64,000 nt of DNA from JBFWRK01 sp050248955 (GCA_050248955.1 JBFWRK010000020.1:10565-74564); one strand, 5' to 3'; positions 1-9,334 are shown, numbered from the stretch's first letter. Translations and numbers: made by a program. The notes: generated by a model from the letters alone, not told the origin.

Positions 1-1925
1 AGGGTCTGCGGCCGGCCCTCGATGAGCGCGCCGTAGTCGACAGCGCCGAGGTTCGAGGAGCAGGCCTTCAGCGCGAAGTACACGTCGGCGGACGGCGTCG
101 TGCCGTGCTCGACGACGACGTGATCGACGCGGCGCTCGACGCGATGGGCCGAGTAGTCGCTGCCGATCGTGGCGACGAGCTCCGCTCCGTCCCTGCGGAC
201 GCCGAGGACCCGGCTGTTGATCGTGATCGTGGTGCCTGCCTCGTGGAACGCCCGTGCGTACGGGACGTGGTTCAAGCCCCCGACGTCCGGGGCGAAGAAC
301 CGCTCGGGCGTGACGATCTCGAGCTGGACGCCGGACGCGGCGAGCACCTCGGCCGCCGACATGCCCGGATGGCCGCCGTTGTCGTCGAACAGCAGGACCC
401 GCCCGCGGCAGCGGACCTCGCCGGCGAGCACGTCCCAGCTCGAGGTCACGAGCTCGGCGCCCTCTCCGAGCGGGGGTGACTGGGCGAGACCCCCCGTCGC
501 GACGATCACGACGTCGGGCTCCGTGGCGATCACCAGGTCCGGCTCGGCGAACGTGTCGAACCTGACCTCCCCGCCGAACCGCGCCAGCTCGGAGAGCCGC
601 CAGTCGATGATGCCGATGAGGTCCCGCCGGCGTGGGTTGCGCACGGCCAGTCGGATCTGCCCGCCCGCCCACGGCATCGCCTCGAACACGGTCACCACGT
701 GACCCCGCTCGCCACACACCCGGGCGGCTTCGAGACCGGCTGGTCCCGCGCCCACGATGGTGATGCGGCGTGTGCGCGGCGCACGCTCGATCTCGTGGGG
801 CATCGTGGTCTCGCGGCCGGTCGCGGCGTTGTGGATGCAGAGCGCCTCGCCGCCTTCGTAGATCCGATCGAGGCAGTACGTCGCGCCGACGCACGGACGG
901 ATCTCGGCTTCGCGTCCGGCACTGATCTTGCCGACGATGTGCGGGTCGGCCAGGTGTGCCCGCGTCATGCCGACCATGTCGACGAGCCCCTCTCGAACGG
1001 CGTGGCGAGCGGTGGCGACGTCGTCGATCTTCGCTGCATGGAACACCGGCACGCCGACGGTTGCGCGCACATCGCCGGCCACGTCCAGGTGTGGTGCCGA
1101 GCGCATGCCGTGGATCGGGATCACCTCGCTCAGCGCGGCGTCCGACTCGATGTGGCCGCGGATGACGTTCACGAAGTCGACGAGGCCGTTGCCGGCGAGG
1201 CGGCGGGCGATGGTGAACCCGTCGGCCCGCGTCAGGCCGCCATCGAGTCGCTCGTCGACGACCATGCGGATCCCGACGATGAACCCGGGCCCGACCCGTT
1301 CCCGCACGGCCGCCAGCACCCGCTCGGGGAACCGGGCGCGATTCTCGAGCGATCCGCCGTACTCGTCCTCGCGATGGTTCGTCGCCGGCGACCAGAAGCT
1401 GTCGAGCAGGTGGCCGTACGCCTCGAGCTCGATGCCGTCCATCCCACCGGCCTGCATCCGTTCTGCCGCGTCCGCGTACTTGCCGACGATGCGCTCGAGA
1501 TCCCAGTCCTCCGCCTCCTTCGGGAAGGACCGGTGGGCAGGCTCGCGGACGGCCGAGGGCGCGACCACCGGGAGCCAGTCGCCCGTGTTCCACGTCGTGC
1601 GCCGGCCGAGATGGGTGAGCTGGATCATCACCGCGCAGTCGTGCTCGTGCACCGCGTCGACGAGCTCGCGGATCCACGGCACGATCGCGTCGTCGTAGGC
1701 GTGGAGGTTGCCGAACGCCGGCGGGCTGTCCTCGGCGACGAGCGCGGCGCCGGCGGTCATCGTCAGCGCGAGCCCACCGCGGGCCTTCTCGGCGTGGTAG
1801 CGCCGGTAGCGCTCTGTCGGCATGCCGTCGTCCGAGTACGCCGGCTCGTGCGCTGTCGACATCACGCGGTTCTTCAGCCGGAGATGCCGGAGTTGGAACG
1901 GCTGGAGCAGCGGATCGTCGTCCAT
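1..1925 (-). CDS. DgcA / trimethylamine-dehydrogenase-like flavin oxidoreductase (partial, C-terminus beyond window)
   Basis: About 641 residues are present; the end lies off the left edge. The N-terminal Old Yellow Enzyme (FMN) barrel spans about residues 5-340, with the AYGHLLDSF segment near 165-175 and the following D-YGGS-ENR motif. An Fe-S loop follows near 344, then a dinucleotide-binding domain with GAGPAGLE near 389. This order matches trimethylamine dehydrogenase, dimethylglycine demethylase DgcA and N-methylproline demethylase. The likely reaction is oxidative N-demethylation of a methylated amine in the cytoplasm. The Fe-S loop reads C-x2-A-x2-C-x11-C, so one of the four usual cysteines is Ala. 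It is the last gene of a minus-strand operon after an MttB methyltransferase and a peptide-type ABC transporter. The substrate is inferred from context. ATG at 1925 is chosen; a GTG directly precedes it. Confidence 0.85.
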   Translation of the reverse strand, partial: MDDDPLLQPFQLRHLRLKNRVMSTAHEPAYSDDGMPTERYRRYHAEKARGGLALTMTAGAALVAEDSPPAFGNLHAYDDAIVPWIRELVDAVHEHDCAVMIQLTHLGRRTTWNTGDWLPVVAPSAVREPAHRSFPKEAEDWDLERIVGKYADAAERMQAGGMDGIELEAYGHLLDSFWSPATNHREDEYGGSLENRARFPERVLAAVRERVGPGFIVGIRMVVDERLDGGLTRADGFTIARRLAGNGLVDFVNVIRGHIESDAALSEVIPIHGMRSAPHLDVAGDVRATVGVPVFHAAKIDDVATARHAVREGLVDMVGMTRAHLADPHIVGKISAGREAEIRPCVGATYCLDRIYEGGEALCIHNAATGRETTMPHEIERAPRTRRITIVGAGPAGLEAARVCGERGHVVTVFEAMPWAGGQIRLAVRNPRRRDLIGIIDWRLSELARFGGEVRFDTFAEPDLVIATEPDVVIVATGGLAQSPPLGEGAELVTSSWDVLAGEVRCRGRVLLFDDNGGHPGMSAAEVLAASGVQLEIVTPERFFAPDVGGLNHVPYARAFHEAGTTITINSRVLGVRRDGAELVATIGSDYSAHRVERRVDHVVVEHGTTPSADVYFALKACSSNLGAVDYGALIEGRPQT

Positions 1926-1940
1926 CACGTTCACCACCCG

Positions 1941-1986
1941 CCTTGTTCACCGCAGATCGACGCCTGATTGATCTGACGTGAACACG
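1941..1986 (-). repeat. 46-bp palindromic intergenic repeat, copy 1
   Basis: An inverted repeat with arms of about 15 bp (TTCACCGCAGATC facing GATCTGACGTGAA) lies between the mttB stop and the downstream flavoprotein start. It is related to copies at 25963-26008 and 32925-32970. Its two arms differ slightly from each other and are swapped relative to copy 2, so the copies sit in opposite orientations. It could be a hairpin terminator without a U-tract, a REP-type element, or an mRNA-processing site. Confidence 0.7.
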
Positions 1987-2031
1987 CCCGTACCGAGATC
2001 CCGCATCTCATGATCGGTCCATGCGGCACGA

Positions 2032-3573
2032 TCAGTGCCATTGGTCCGGGACGGCGGCCTTGCGACGGGCGACGAAGTCCTGGAGCGCTTCGTCGACCGC
2101 GCTGTCGATCGGCGGTGGCTCGTAGTCGCGCAGCGTCGCCTTCCACCGCTCGTGGGCGAGCTCCTCGACCCGTCGCTCGCCGGCGTCGCGCCACTGCTCG
2201 AACGAGTCGTTGTTCGCCACCGCGCTGTCCCAGAACGCCGTCTCGTAGTGGCGCAGCGTGTGCTGCGCACCGAAGAAGTGCTTGCCCGGACCGACCTCGT
2301 GGAAGCCGTCGAGCGCGAACTGCTCGTCGTCGAGGTCGATGCCGGCCAGGTAGGTGTGCAGCGCGCCGCAGAAGTCGGCGTCCATCACGAACTTCTCGTA
2401 CCCCATTGCGAGCCCGCCCTCCAGCCAGCCGGCGGAGTGCAGCACGAAGTTCGTACCGCAGAGGATCGCCGCCTGCATCGAGACCGCCGTTTCGAGCATC
2501 GCCTGGCCATCGGGGATCTTGGCAGCGGTGAACGCACCGGAGCAGCGCAGCGGCAGGCCGAGCCGGCGGGCGAGCTGTCCGACGACGAGCGATCCGATCG
2601 CAGGCTCCGGCGTGCCGAAGGTCGGCGAACCAGAGCGCAACGCCATCGACGACAGGAAGTTGCCGTAGATCACGGGCGAGCCGGGACGGGTGAGCTGCCC
2701 GAGGGCGACCCCGACGAGCACCTCCGCGTGCGCCTGCGCGATCGCCCCGGCGGACGTGACGGGACCCATCGCACCACCGAGGATGAACGGGACGACGACC
2801 GGCGCCTGGTTCGCCGCGGCGTAGGCGCGCAGTGATCCGGTCATCGTCTGGTCGTACACGAGCGGCGAGTTCACGTTGACGTTCCCGAGGATCACGCAGT
2901 GCTCGTCCACGACGGCGTCGCCGAACACGAGGCGGCACATCGCGATCGAGTCCTCGGCCCGCGACGGATGCGTGACCGAGCCCATCAGCGCCTTGTCGCT
3001 CCACCGCAGGTGCGCGTACACCATGTCGAGGTGGCGCTTGTTGACGGGGACGTCGACCGGTTCGCACACCGTTCCGCCGGAGTGGTGCAGCCACGGCGAG
3101 GAGTACGCGAGCTTCACGAAGTTCTCGAAGTCGACCATCGCTCCATAGCGGCGCCCGCCTTCGAGGTCGCGCACGAAGGGTGAGCCGTAGGCGGGGGCGA
3201 ACACGACGGTGTCGCCGCCGATCGTCACGGAGCGAGACGGGTTCCGCGCGTGCTGCACGAACTCGCGCGGCGCCGTCGAACAGAGGTGACGAGCGAGACC
3301 GGGCTCGAAGCGCACCCGGTCGCCATCGACGGCGGCGCCGGCGGAGCGGAACAGCTCACGGGCGATCTCGTCGCCACGGATGTCCATGCCGATCTCGGCG
3401 AGCAGGCGGTCGGCCATCGATTCGATCTTGACGAGCTGCTCCTCGGACAGCAGCTCGTACGTCGGGATCCGGCGGCGGATGAACGCTGGTGCCTCGTGGT
3501 GCAGCGCCTGATCCCGGCGGTGGGCGACGCGCGCCGATCGGCCGCCCCCACGGCCTCGAGTCGGTTCCGTCAT
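2032..3573 (-). CDS. MttB-family (non-pyrrolysine) trimethylamine/betaine methyltransferase
   Basis: This 513-residue protein has the MttB (PF06253) fold throughout: an N-terminal helical segment with LLAEIGMDI near 40, then barrel segments such as GAMGPVTSAGAIAQAHAE and SGSPTFGTPEPAIGS, and the C-terminal EVGPGKHFFGAQHT motif. Non-pyrrolysine members such as MtgB demethylate glycine betaine or proline betaine and pass the methyl group to a corrinoid protein. There is no in-frame TAG. No corrinoid partner is visible in the window, so methyl transfer to cobalamin is not shown here. It lies 34 bp after the transporter ATPase gene and 107 bp before the DgcA-like flavoprotein, all on one strand. 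A paralogue lies at 17783-19348. The substrate is unknown; a methylated amine is inferred. Confidence 0.87.
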   Translation of the reverse strand: MTEPTRGRGGGRSARVAHRRDQALHHEAPAFIRRRIPTYELLSEEQLVKIESMADRLLAEIGMDIRGDEIARELFRSAGAAVDGDRVRFEPGLARHLCSTAPREFVQHARNPSRSVTIGGDTVVFAPAYGSPFVRDLEGGRRYGAMVDFENFVKLAYSSPWLHHSGGTVCEPVDVPVNKRHLDMVYAHLRWSDKALMGSVTHPSRAEDSIAMCRLVFGDAVVDEHCVILGNVNVNSPLVYDQTMTGSLRAYAAANQAPVVVPFILGGAMGPVTSAGAIAQAHAEVLVGVALGQLTRPGSPVIYGNFLSSMALRSGSPTFGTPEPAIGSLVVGQLARRLGLPLRCSGAFTAAKIPDGQAMLETAVSMQAAILCGTNFVLHSAGWLEGGLAMGYEKFVMDADFCGALHTYLAGIDLDDEQFALDGFHEVGPGKHFFGAQHTLRHYETAFWDSAVANNDSFEQWRDAGERRVEELAHERWKATLRDYEPPPIDSAVDEALQDFVARRKAAVPDQWH

Positions 3574-3589
3574 CGGTCCCCCCTTCGCT

Positions 3590-3606
3590 CAGCTGCTCCG
3601 CAGCTG
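3590..3606. other. Short hairpin in the ATPase-mttB gap
   Basis: CAGCTGC-TCC-GCAGCTG forms a perfect 7-bp stem with a 3-nt loop in the 34-bp gap between the transporter ATPase stop and the mttB start. It could attenuate or stabilise the operon message. It is short and GC-rich, so chance occurrence is possible. Confidence 0.25.
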
Positions 3607-3607
3607 C

Positions 3608-5632
3608 TCAGGTGCGTTGCAGCTCGCGCAGCTCGTCCGGTGGGATGTGGCAGCGGAGCCGGTGGCCGATCGACACCTCGACGATCGGCGGCTCCGTGAC
3701 GTCGCAGATCCCTGCCATGAAGCGATGGCAGCGGGTGTGGAAGACGCAACCGACGGGCGGGTTCGCCGGGCTCGGGATCTCACCCTGGATGTGGATTCGC
3801 GCCGACTCGGCACCGTCCACGCTCGGGACCGCGGACAGCAACGCCTCGGTGTACGGGTGGTGTGGGCCGGCGAAGATCTGCTCGGTCGTGCCGAGCTCCA
3901 TGATCCGCCCGAGGTACATCACCGCGATCCGGTCTGCGAGGTAGCGGACCACGCCGAGGTCGTGGGAGATGAAAAGGTAGCTCGTGCGCTCCCCCGCCTG
4001 CAGCTCCGCGAGCACGTTCAGGATCGCCGCCTGCACGGACACGTCGAGCGCGCTCGTCGGCTCGTCGCAGACGACGATCCGGGGATCGCCGGCGAACGCT
4101 CTCGCGATCGCGACGCGCTGCTTCAACCCGCCCGAGAGCTGGCGTGGCTTCAGATCGAGGTGGCGGGGCGTGAGCCGGAGCGCCTCGGAGAGCTGCGCCA
4201 CGCGTTCGTCGGCGGCACGACCCTTGATGCCGGTGAGCTTCGTCACTGCCCGCTTGAGGATCCGCCGCACGGTCCAGTTGCGGTTGAGCGCGGAGTCGGG
4301 GTTCTGAAACACCATCTGCACGGCGCGACGGTCGTCGCGCGACCGGTCGAGCGTCTTGCCGGCGACGCTGTGCCCGTCGATCTCCAGCTCGCCGCCGGCG
4401 TCCGGCGGATGGATGCCGAGCATCGCCTTCGCCAGCGTTGACTTGCCGGAACCCGATTCGCCGACGAGCCCGAGCGTCTCGCCCTCCTCGAGCCCGAGGT
4501 CGACGCCGACGAGCGCGGGGATCTCCTGACCGCGCTGATGGAACGTCTTCGACAACTGCCGCATCTCGAGCACCACTCGGTGGCTGTCGATGCGGTCCAC
4601 ACCGTCGTCCGTGTCACTGGCGACGATCTCGGGGATCCGGTCGACGTGGTGGCAGCGGCTGAAGCGACCAGGGCCGAGCGCGACGACCGGCGCCACGACG
4701 GTACGACACGTCTCGTCGGCGAGCGGACACCGGTCGACGAAGACGCACGTGGGCAGGTCGGTGCCGATCTGCGGCAGCGTGCCCGGGATCGTGCGCAGCA
4801 GCCGCTCGCTCTTGCGGATCCCGTGGCGGGGCAGGCAGTTCAACAGCCCGACCGTGTACGGATGCTGCGGGTCGTCGAACACCTGCTGTGCCGGGCCCTC
4901 CTCGACCACCTTGCCCGCGTACATGACGCCGACCCGGTCGCACATCGTGCGGATCACGCCGAGGTTGTGGGCGATGAGGAGGATCGCTGCGTCCGTCTCG
5001 GACCGCAGCGCGCGGACGAGGTCGAGGACCTCCGCCTCGACGGTCGCGTCGAGACCCGTGGTCGGCTCGTCGAGCACGAGCAGCTTCGGGTTGCAGGCGA
5101 GTGCCATCGCGATGACCACGCGCTGCTGCATGCCGCCCGAGAGCTGGTACGGGTAGCGCTGCATGACTCGCTCTGGATCGGCGATGCGCACGCGGCGCAG
5201 CGCATCGAGCGCCAAGCCCCGCGCCTCGGTCTTCGAGTGACCGAGGAGCGTGAAGCACTCCACGACCTGCGGCCCGACGCGCAGCACCGGGTTCAGCGCC
5301 GAGCTCGGGTCCTGGTACACCATCGACGCCTTGGTGGCACGGAACTGGCGGAGCGCTGAGGCGTTCATGTCGGTGACGTCGTTGCCGTCGACGAGCACGC
5401 GTCCACCGGTGATCCGGCCGTTCTGCGGCAGGTAGCGGAGTGCCGCGAAGGCGGTCGTCGACTTGCCGCAGCCAGACTCGCCGACGAGCCCGTAGGCCTC
5501 ACCCGGCGCGACCTCGAACGAGACGCCGCGCAGCACGTCGCGCGGCACACCGCGCACGAGGTACGCAACCTCGAGGTCGACGACCTCGAGCGCAGCAGTG
5601 CGTACTGAAGCGGTGATCGTGGGAGCGCTCAT
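3608..5632 (-). CDS. Fused double-ATPase subunit of an oligopeptide/nickel-type ABC transporter
   Basis: The protein is 674 residues, about twice a normal ATPase, and carries two complete nucleotide-binding domains. The first has Walker A GESGCGKST (51-59), an LSGGMQQR signature and LLVLDEPT Walker B. The second starts near 350 and has GESGSGKST, LSGGLKQR and VVCDEPT. Each domain ends with the Cys-bearing oligopeptide-transporter tail (PDB family Oligo_HPY). It therefore replaces separate DppD and DppF proteins and would power the two permeases encoded just upstream. It starts 10 bp after the DppC-like gene. Fused DppD-DppF proteins are known in other bacteria. Confidence 0.93.
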   Translation of the reverse strand: MSAPTITASVRTAALEVVDLEVAYLVRGVPRDVLRGVSFEVAPGEAYGLVGESGCGKSTTAFAALRYLPQNGRITGGRVLVDGNDVTDMNASALRQFRATKASMVYQDPSSALNPVLRVGPQVVECFTLLGHSKTEARGLALDALRRVRIADPERVMQRYPYQLSGGMQQRVVIAMALACNPKLLVLDEPTTGLDATVEAEVLDLVRALRSETDAAILLIAHNLGVIRTMCDRVGVMYAGKVVEEGPAQQVFDDPQHPYTVGLLNCLPRHGIRKSERLLRTIPGTLPQIGTDLPTCVFVDRCPLADETCRTVVAPVVALGPGRFSRCHHVDRIPEIVASDTDDGVDRIDSHRVVLEMRQLSKTFHQRGQEIPALVGVDLGLEEGETLGLVGESGSGKSTLAKAMLGIHPPDAGGELEIDGHSVAGKTLDRSRDDRRAVQMVFQNPDSALNRNWTVRRILKRAVTKLTGIKGRAADERVAQLSEALRLTPRHLDLKPRQLSGGLKQRVAIARAFAGDPRIVVCDEPTSALDVSVQAAILNVLAELQAGERTSYLFISHDLGVVRYLADRIAVMYLGRIMELGTTEQIFAGPHHPYTEALLSAVPSVDGAESARIHIQGEIPSPANPPVGCVFHTRCHRFMAGICDVTEPPIVEVSIGHRLRCHIPPDELRELQRT

Positions 5633-5642
5633 GGGGAGACCA

Positions 5643-6509
5643 TCATGCCGAGTATGCCGCTTCGACGGAATCGGCGATCAGGTTGATCGCGATCACCAGG
5701 CTGGCGATGGCGAGGGCGGGGAACACCGTCGGCCACCACGTACCGCCGGGAATCAGGTTGTACATCTGGGCGATCGTGTTGCCCCAGTCCGGCTCGTCGG
5801 GCTTGCCGCCGCCGGCGACGAACTTGAGCGTGGCGATCGTGAAGATGGCGTAGCCCACGCGCACCGTGAGCTCGACCACGATCGGGCCGCTGATGTTCGG
5901 CAGGATCTCTCTCGTCATGATGAACAGCCGGCCCTCACCGCGCAGCCGCGCCGACGTGACGTAGTCGAGCTGCGCCTCGGCGAGCACCGCGGCACGCACC
6001 GTGCGGAAGACGATCGGTGTGAAGAGGATCGCGACGGTGACGATGTACACCGGCTTCGACGCACCGAGCGTGGTCAGCACGAGGAGGCCGATCATCACGA
6101 GTGGGATCGAGAGGACCGCCTCCATCACCCTGCTGATCACCTCGTCGAGCAGGCCGCGCAGATACGCCGCGATCAGCCCGAGCATCGTGCCCGCCGCCAC
6201 GCTGAGGATCGCCGCGACGGGCGCCACGATGAGCACGTCGCGAGCGCCGACCATCACCCGAGAGAGCACGTCGCGCCCGAGGTTGTCCGTGCCGAGCAGG
6301 TTCGAACCCCCGGGCCGCATGCTCGGCGTGAACTTCGCGGCGAACGGGTCGTGCGGCGCGAGCGCGGTGCCACCGATCGCGCAGACGATCCAGACGAGCA
6401 GCATGAAGGCCCCGACGATGAACCCCGGCCGTCGGCGCAGCAGGCGCCACCGTTCCTTGCGTGCCTGGCGCCGTTCCTGGCGAACGAGAACCTCGGCCGA
6501 GGTCGCCAT
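5643..6509 (-). CDS. DppC-like ABC transporter permease
   Basis: This 288-residue inner-membrane permease has a cytoplasmic basic N-terminus, a first membrane helix near 30-50, the family motif LLGTDNLGRDVLSR near 71-84, and further helices to the C-terminus. The core is the binding-protein-dependent transport domain (BPD_transp_1). The start chosen is the ATG at 6509, which shares its A with the stop codon of the upstream permease (TGATG). This indicates translational coupling. It pairs with the DppB-like permease to form the channel of the operon's importer. Confidence 0.92.
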   Translation of the reverse strand: MATSAEVLVRQERRQARKERWRLLRRRPGFIVGAFMLLVWIVCAIGGTALAPHDPFAAKFTPSMRPGGSNLLGTDNLGRDVLSRVMVGARDVLIVAPVAAILSVAAGTMLGLIAAYLRGLLDEVISRVMEAVLSIPLVMIGLLVLTTLGASKPVYIVTVAILFTPIVFRTVRAAVLAEAQLDYVTSARLRGEGRLFIMTREILPNISGPIVVELTVRVGYAIFTIATLKFVAGGGKPDEPDWGNTIAQMYNLIPGGTWWPTVFPALAIASLVIAINLIADSVEAAYSA

Positions 6510-7459
6510 CACTCCGCCTCCAATCGGGCCCGTGGGTTCATCCAGGCCAGGATCAGATCCGCGCCCAACGTGGCGAGCATGTAGACCACGGCGACGAGCA
6601 GGACGCCGCCCTGCAGCACGGGCAGGTCCTTGCGGCTGGCGGCGTTCACGATGGTCGCACCGAGGCCCGGGTAGTTGAAGACCTTCTCGATCGCGACGAG
6701 GCTGCCGAGCACGTAACCGATCTGTACGCCGACGACGGACACGGTCGGCTGCAGGCCGTTGCGCAGCACGTGTCGACGCAGGACCTGGCGGTTCGAGAGG
6801 CCCTTCATCACCGCCGTCCGGGTGAAGTCGGCGTCGAGCGCGGCGATGACACCGGCGCGGGTCATGCGTGCGATGTAGCCGAAGTACACGATCACGAGCG
6901 CGATCGCCGGCAGCGTGAGGTAGCTGATCTGCGTCACGATCGAGGCGCCCTCCGGCGCTCGGCCGATGACGTGGAACCACCCGAGTCCGACACCGATCGT
7001 CGCCTGCAGGATCACGCTGGAGACGAACTCGGGGATCGACGAACTGGCGAGGCCGAGGGTCACCACAGCCCGGTCGGCGATGCGGTCCTTCCGGCGGGCG
7101 GCGAACACACCGGCCGCGATGCTGAGCGGGATGGTGAGCACCAGCGCGTAGCCGGCGAGCTTGATCGACCGGATGAAGGCGTCGCTGACGACCGTCGACA
7201 CCGGTTTGTTCTGCGTGAACGAGTCACCGAAGTCGAACGTGACCGTGCTCTTCACGAGACGCCCGTACCGATCGAGCAGCGGGTCGTTCGTGCCGAGCCG
7301 CTCGTTCAACGCGTCGACCTGTTCCTGCGGCGCGAACGGTCCGGAGAGCCGCCGGCCGATGTCGTCCGGCAGAACGTTGACGATCACGAACACGATCGTC
7401 ACGATCAGCCAGAGCGTCACGAGCGACAGCGCCAGGCGGCGCAGGAAGTATCTCGTCAA
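6509..7459 (-). CDS. DppB-like ABC transporter permease
   Basis: This 316-residue permease begins with the typical RYFLRRLALSLVTLW first membrane segment, followed by the FGDSF loop and the transport domain with its cytoplasmic EAA-like loop. The start is placed at a TTG at 7459. Its TG overlaps the TGA stop of the solute-binding protein, and this gives the N-terminus expected for DppB proteins (TRYFLRR). With the DppC-like subunit it forms the membrane pore of the importer. No better ATG or GTG start is available between the upstream stop and the first membrane helix. Confidence 0.9.
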   Translation of the reverse strand: MTRYFLRRLALSLVTLWLIVTIVFVIVNVLPDDIGRRLSGPFAPQEQVDALNERLGTNDPLLDRYGRLVKSTVTFDFGDSFTQNKPVSTVVSDAFIRSIKLAGYALVLTIPLSIAAGVFAARRKDRIADRAVVTLGLASSSIPEFVSSVILQATIGVGLGWFHVIGRAPEGASIVTQISYLTLPAIALVIVYFGYIARMTRAGVIAALDADFTRTAVMKGLSNRQVLRRHVLRNGLQPTVSVVGVQIGYVLGSLVAIEKVFNYPGLGATIVNAASRKDLPVLQGGVLLVAVVYMLATLGADLILAWMNPRARLEAE

Positions 7460-9162
7460 ACGGCAGCGGCCTGGTCGAGGAACAACTGGCCGAGCGCCGA
7501 CACGCGCACCCCGGTGAACTGCTTCGTGAAGCCCGAGATGTAGTTGTAGAAGTACGGCACGATGATCGGGACCTCGTCGTTGAGGATCTCCTCGATCGTC
7601 TTGCACGCCGCCTTCTGGGCGTCGACGCCCACCGCCTCCTGGTACGTCTTGAACGCAGCGTCGAAGTCGGCGGACGCATACTGGGACGAGTTCCAGATGC
7701 CGTTCGTCGACAGCGCGGCGTTCAGGTAGACGTCGGGTGTGGCCCGGTGCCCGTAGTCGACGATGCCGAGCTCGGCTGCGCCCGAGCACGGCGGCTCGGC
7801 CGGTTCGGCTGGGCACCACTGCGCCCCGTAGAAGGTGTCGAGGCTCTCGCCCGCCAGCTCGAGGGTGATGCCCGCGTCGGCAGCCTGCTGCTTGATCAGC
7901 TGCGCGAGCTCGGGGATCTCCTGCAGTTCACCGAAGTGCAGTGTCGCCGTGAGGCCCGTCGCCCCGGCCTCCTCGAGCAGCGCCTTGGCCGCGTCGACGT
8001 CGCGCTCGCGCTGGGGCACGGAGTCGTCGAAGAACGGGTACAGGGGAGCGATCACGTGGTCGTTGCCGATGTCGGCCTTACCCTTGAACAGCGTCTCGAT
8101 CAGCTGCTCGCGGTCGATCGTGAGCGCCAACGCCTGCCGGACCCGCTTGTCGGCGAACTGGCCCTCGTCGACCCGCATCCAGATCTGGCGGTGGGTCGCG
8201 GCGCGCATGCCGAGCACGTTGAAGTTCTCGTCGTTGAACAGCGCATCGCCGCCGTTCACCTGGAACTGCACGATGCAGTCGACCTCGCCGGCCGAAGTCG
8301 CCGTGACCATCGTGCCCTCGTCGTCGAAGAAGCTCCACACGCTGCCGTCGAGCGCCGTCTTGCCGCCCCACCAGTCGTCGTTGCGCTCGAAGGTCGCACC
8401 GGTCGCCGGGTCGTACTTCTCGGCGACGAACTTGAACGGTCCGGTGCCGTTCGGCGATCCGTCGAGCGTCGAACCCGTGGTGAACGCCACCGGCGTGATG
8501 ACGGACTGCGCGTTGTACAGCGACACGAGGTACGGGAAGTTGCCGTTCGGGCTCACGAGGGTGAAGACGGCCTTCGTCGGATCGCTGGTGTCGACCGCGC
8601 CCGCCTCGATGACGCCCTTCAGCGCCGAGTTGCCGAACTCGACCAGGCGATCCATCGTCGCCGCGACGTCAGCGGCGGTGAAGTCGGTGCCGTCGTGCCA
8701 CTTCACGCCCTGGCGGAGGTTGAACGTCCAGACGCTGCCGTCCTCGTTCGGTTCCCACGATTCGGCCAGACCCGGACCGATGTCGTTGTCGCCGAGCGTG
8801 CACAGGAACTCGAAGCACTGGGCGACGATGCCGTAGCTGCCGAGGTCCTGCATGCCCACCGGGTCGAGCGGACCGGCCGGCTTCTGGCTGGCGACACGGA
8901 TGGTGCCTCCGGCCGCCGTCTCGCCGCTCGTGTCACCCGTGGCGGCATCCGTGCCAGTCGAGGCGTCGGTCGTCGAGGTGTCGTCATCGTCGCCACCGCA
9001 GGCGGCGAGCACGGCACCCATGAACGGGACCGACAGACCGACCGCCGTGCCACGTCGGATGAAGTCGCGCCGGTTGACGCGCCCCTGGGCGAATGACTCG
9101 ACGAGATCGAGCTCAGCCGGCCGCTCGGCACCCCGTGCGCGATCGAATCGCTTGGAATCCAC
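7456..9162 (-). CDS. Family 5 extracellular solute-binding lipoprotein (Tat-type)
   Basis: A 568-residue SBP_bac_5 protein of the DppA/OppA/NikA family. The N-terminus carries a twin-arginine-like NRRDFIRRG motif near 35-43, then a hydrophobic stretch ending in the lipobox LAAC, then an Asp/Thr-rich linker. This predicts a folded, Tat-exported protein anchored to the outside of the membrane. A longer reading frame begins at 9255, but the GTG at 9162 is preferred because GGGGGAAGGA lies just upstream. It is the first gene of the transporter-MttB-flavoprotein operon. The family binds peptides, nickel, opines or betaines; the ligand here is inferred to be a methylated amine. Confidence 0.9.
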   Translation of the reverse strand: MDSKRFDRARGAERPAELDLVESFAQGRVNRRDFIRRGTAVGLSVPFMGAVLAACGGDDDDTSTTDASTGTDAATGDTSGETAAGGTIRVASQKPAGPLDPVGMQDLGSYGIVAQCFEFLCTLGDNDIGPGLAESWEPNEDGSVWTFNLRQGVKWHDGTDFTAADVAATMDRLVEFGNSALKGVIEAGAVDTSDPTKAVFTLVSPNGNFPYLVSLYNAQSVITPVAFTTGSTLDGSPNGTGPFKFVAEKYDPATGATFERNDDWWGGKTALDGSVWSFFDDEGTMVTATSAGEVDCIVQFQVNGGDALFNDENFNVLGMRAATHRQIWMRVDEGQFADKRVRQALALTIDREQLIETLFKGKADIGNDHVIAPLYPFFDDSVPQRERDVDAAKALLEEAGATGLTATLHFGELQEIPELAQLIKQQAADAGITLELAGESLDTFYGAQWCPAEPAEPPCSGAAELGIVDYGHRATPDVYLNAALSTNGIWNSSQYASADFDAAFKTYQEAVGVDAQKAACKTIEEILNDEVPIIVPYFYNYISGFTKQFTGVRVSALGQLFLDQAAAV

Positions 9163-9334
9163 AGTGTCCGTCCTTCCCCCGAACGCACGTGGTCGTGCGT
9201 TCCACGCAGCTTGCAGAGCGAGCCGTTGCGGCGGAACCCTATCGAGGGTGGTCACAGGGCGTCAATGACCTGGACGAGTGGAAATCGAGCATTCACGGTA
9301 CGACCGTTACGGTCTCGTGGCTGCGCGTGCGCCG

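Noticed and set aside
105..1967. Long plus-strand frames across the first 2 kb
   Set aside because: They mirror the flavoprotein on the other strand and lack any family signal; high GC gives open frames on both strands.
2008..2013. TCATGA in the mttB-flavoprotein gap as a further operator
   Set aside because: Only the 6-bp core matches; flanking symmetry is missing and it lies far from the GntR island.
2032..3573. A pyrrolysine-containing MttB
   Set aside because: No in-frame TAG is seen in this or the second MttB gene.
5915..5923. TCATGA-like strings within permease, ligase and hydrolase coding regions
   Set aside because: They lie inside coding sequence and can arise by chance.
9163..9334. 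Cobalamin or other riboswitch before the transporter operon
   Set aside because: No conserved riboswitch core was visible in this 172-bp gap or before mttB2.
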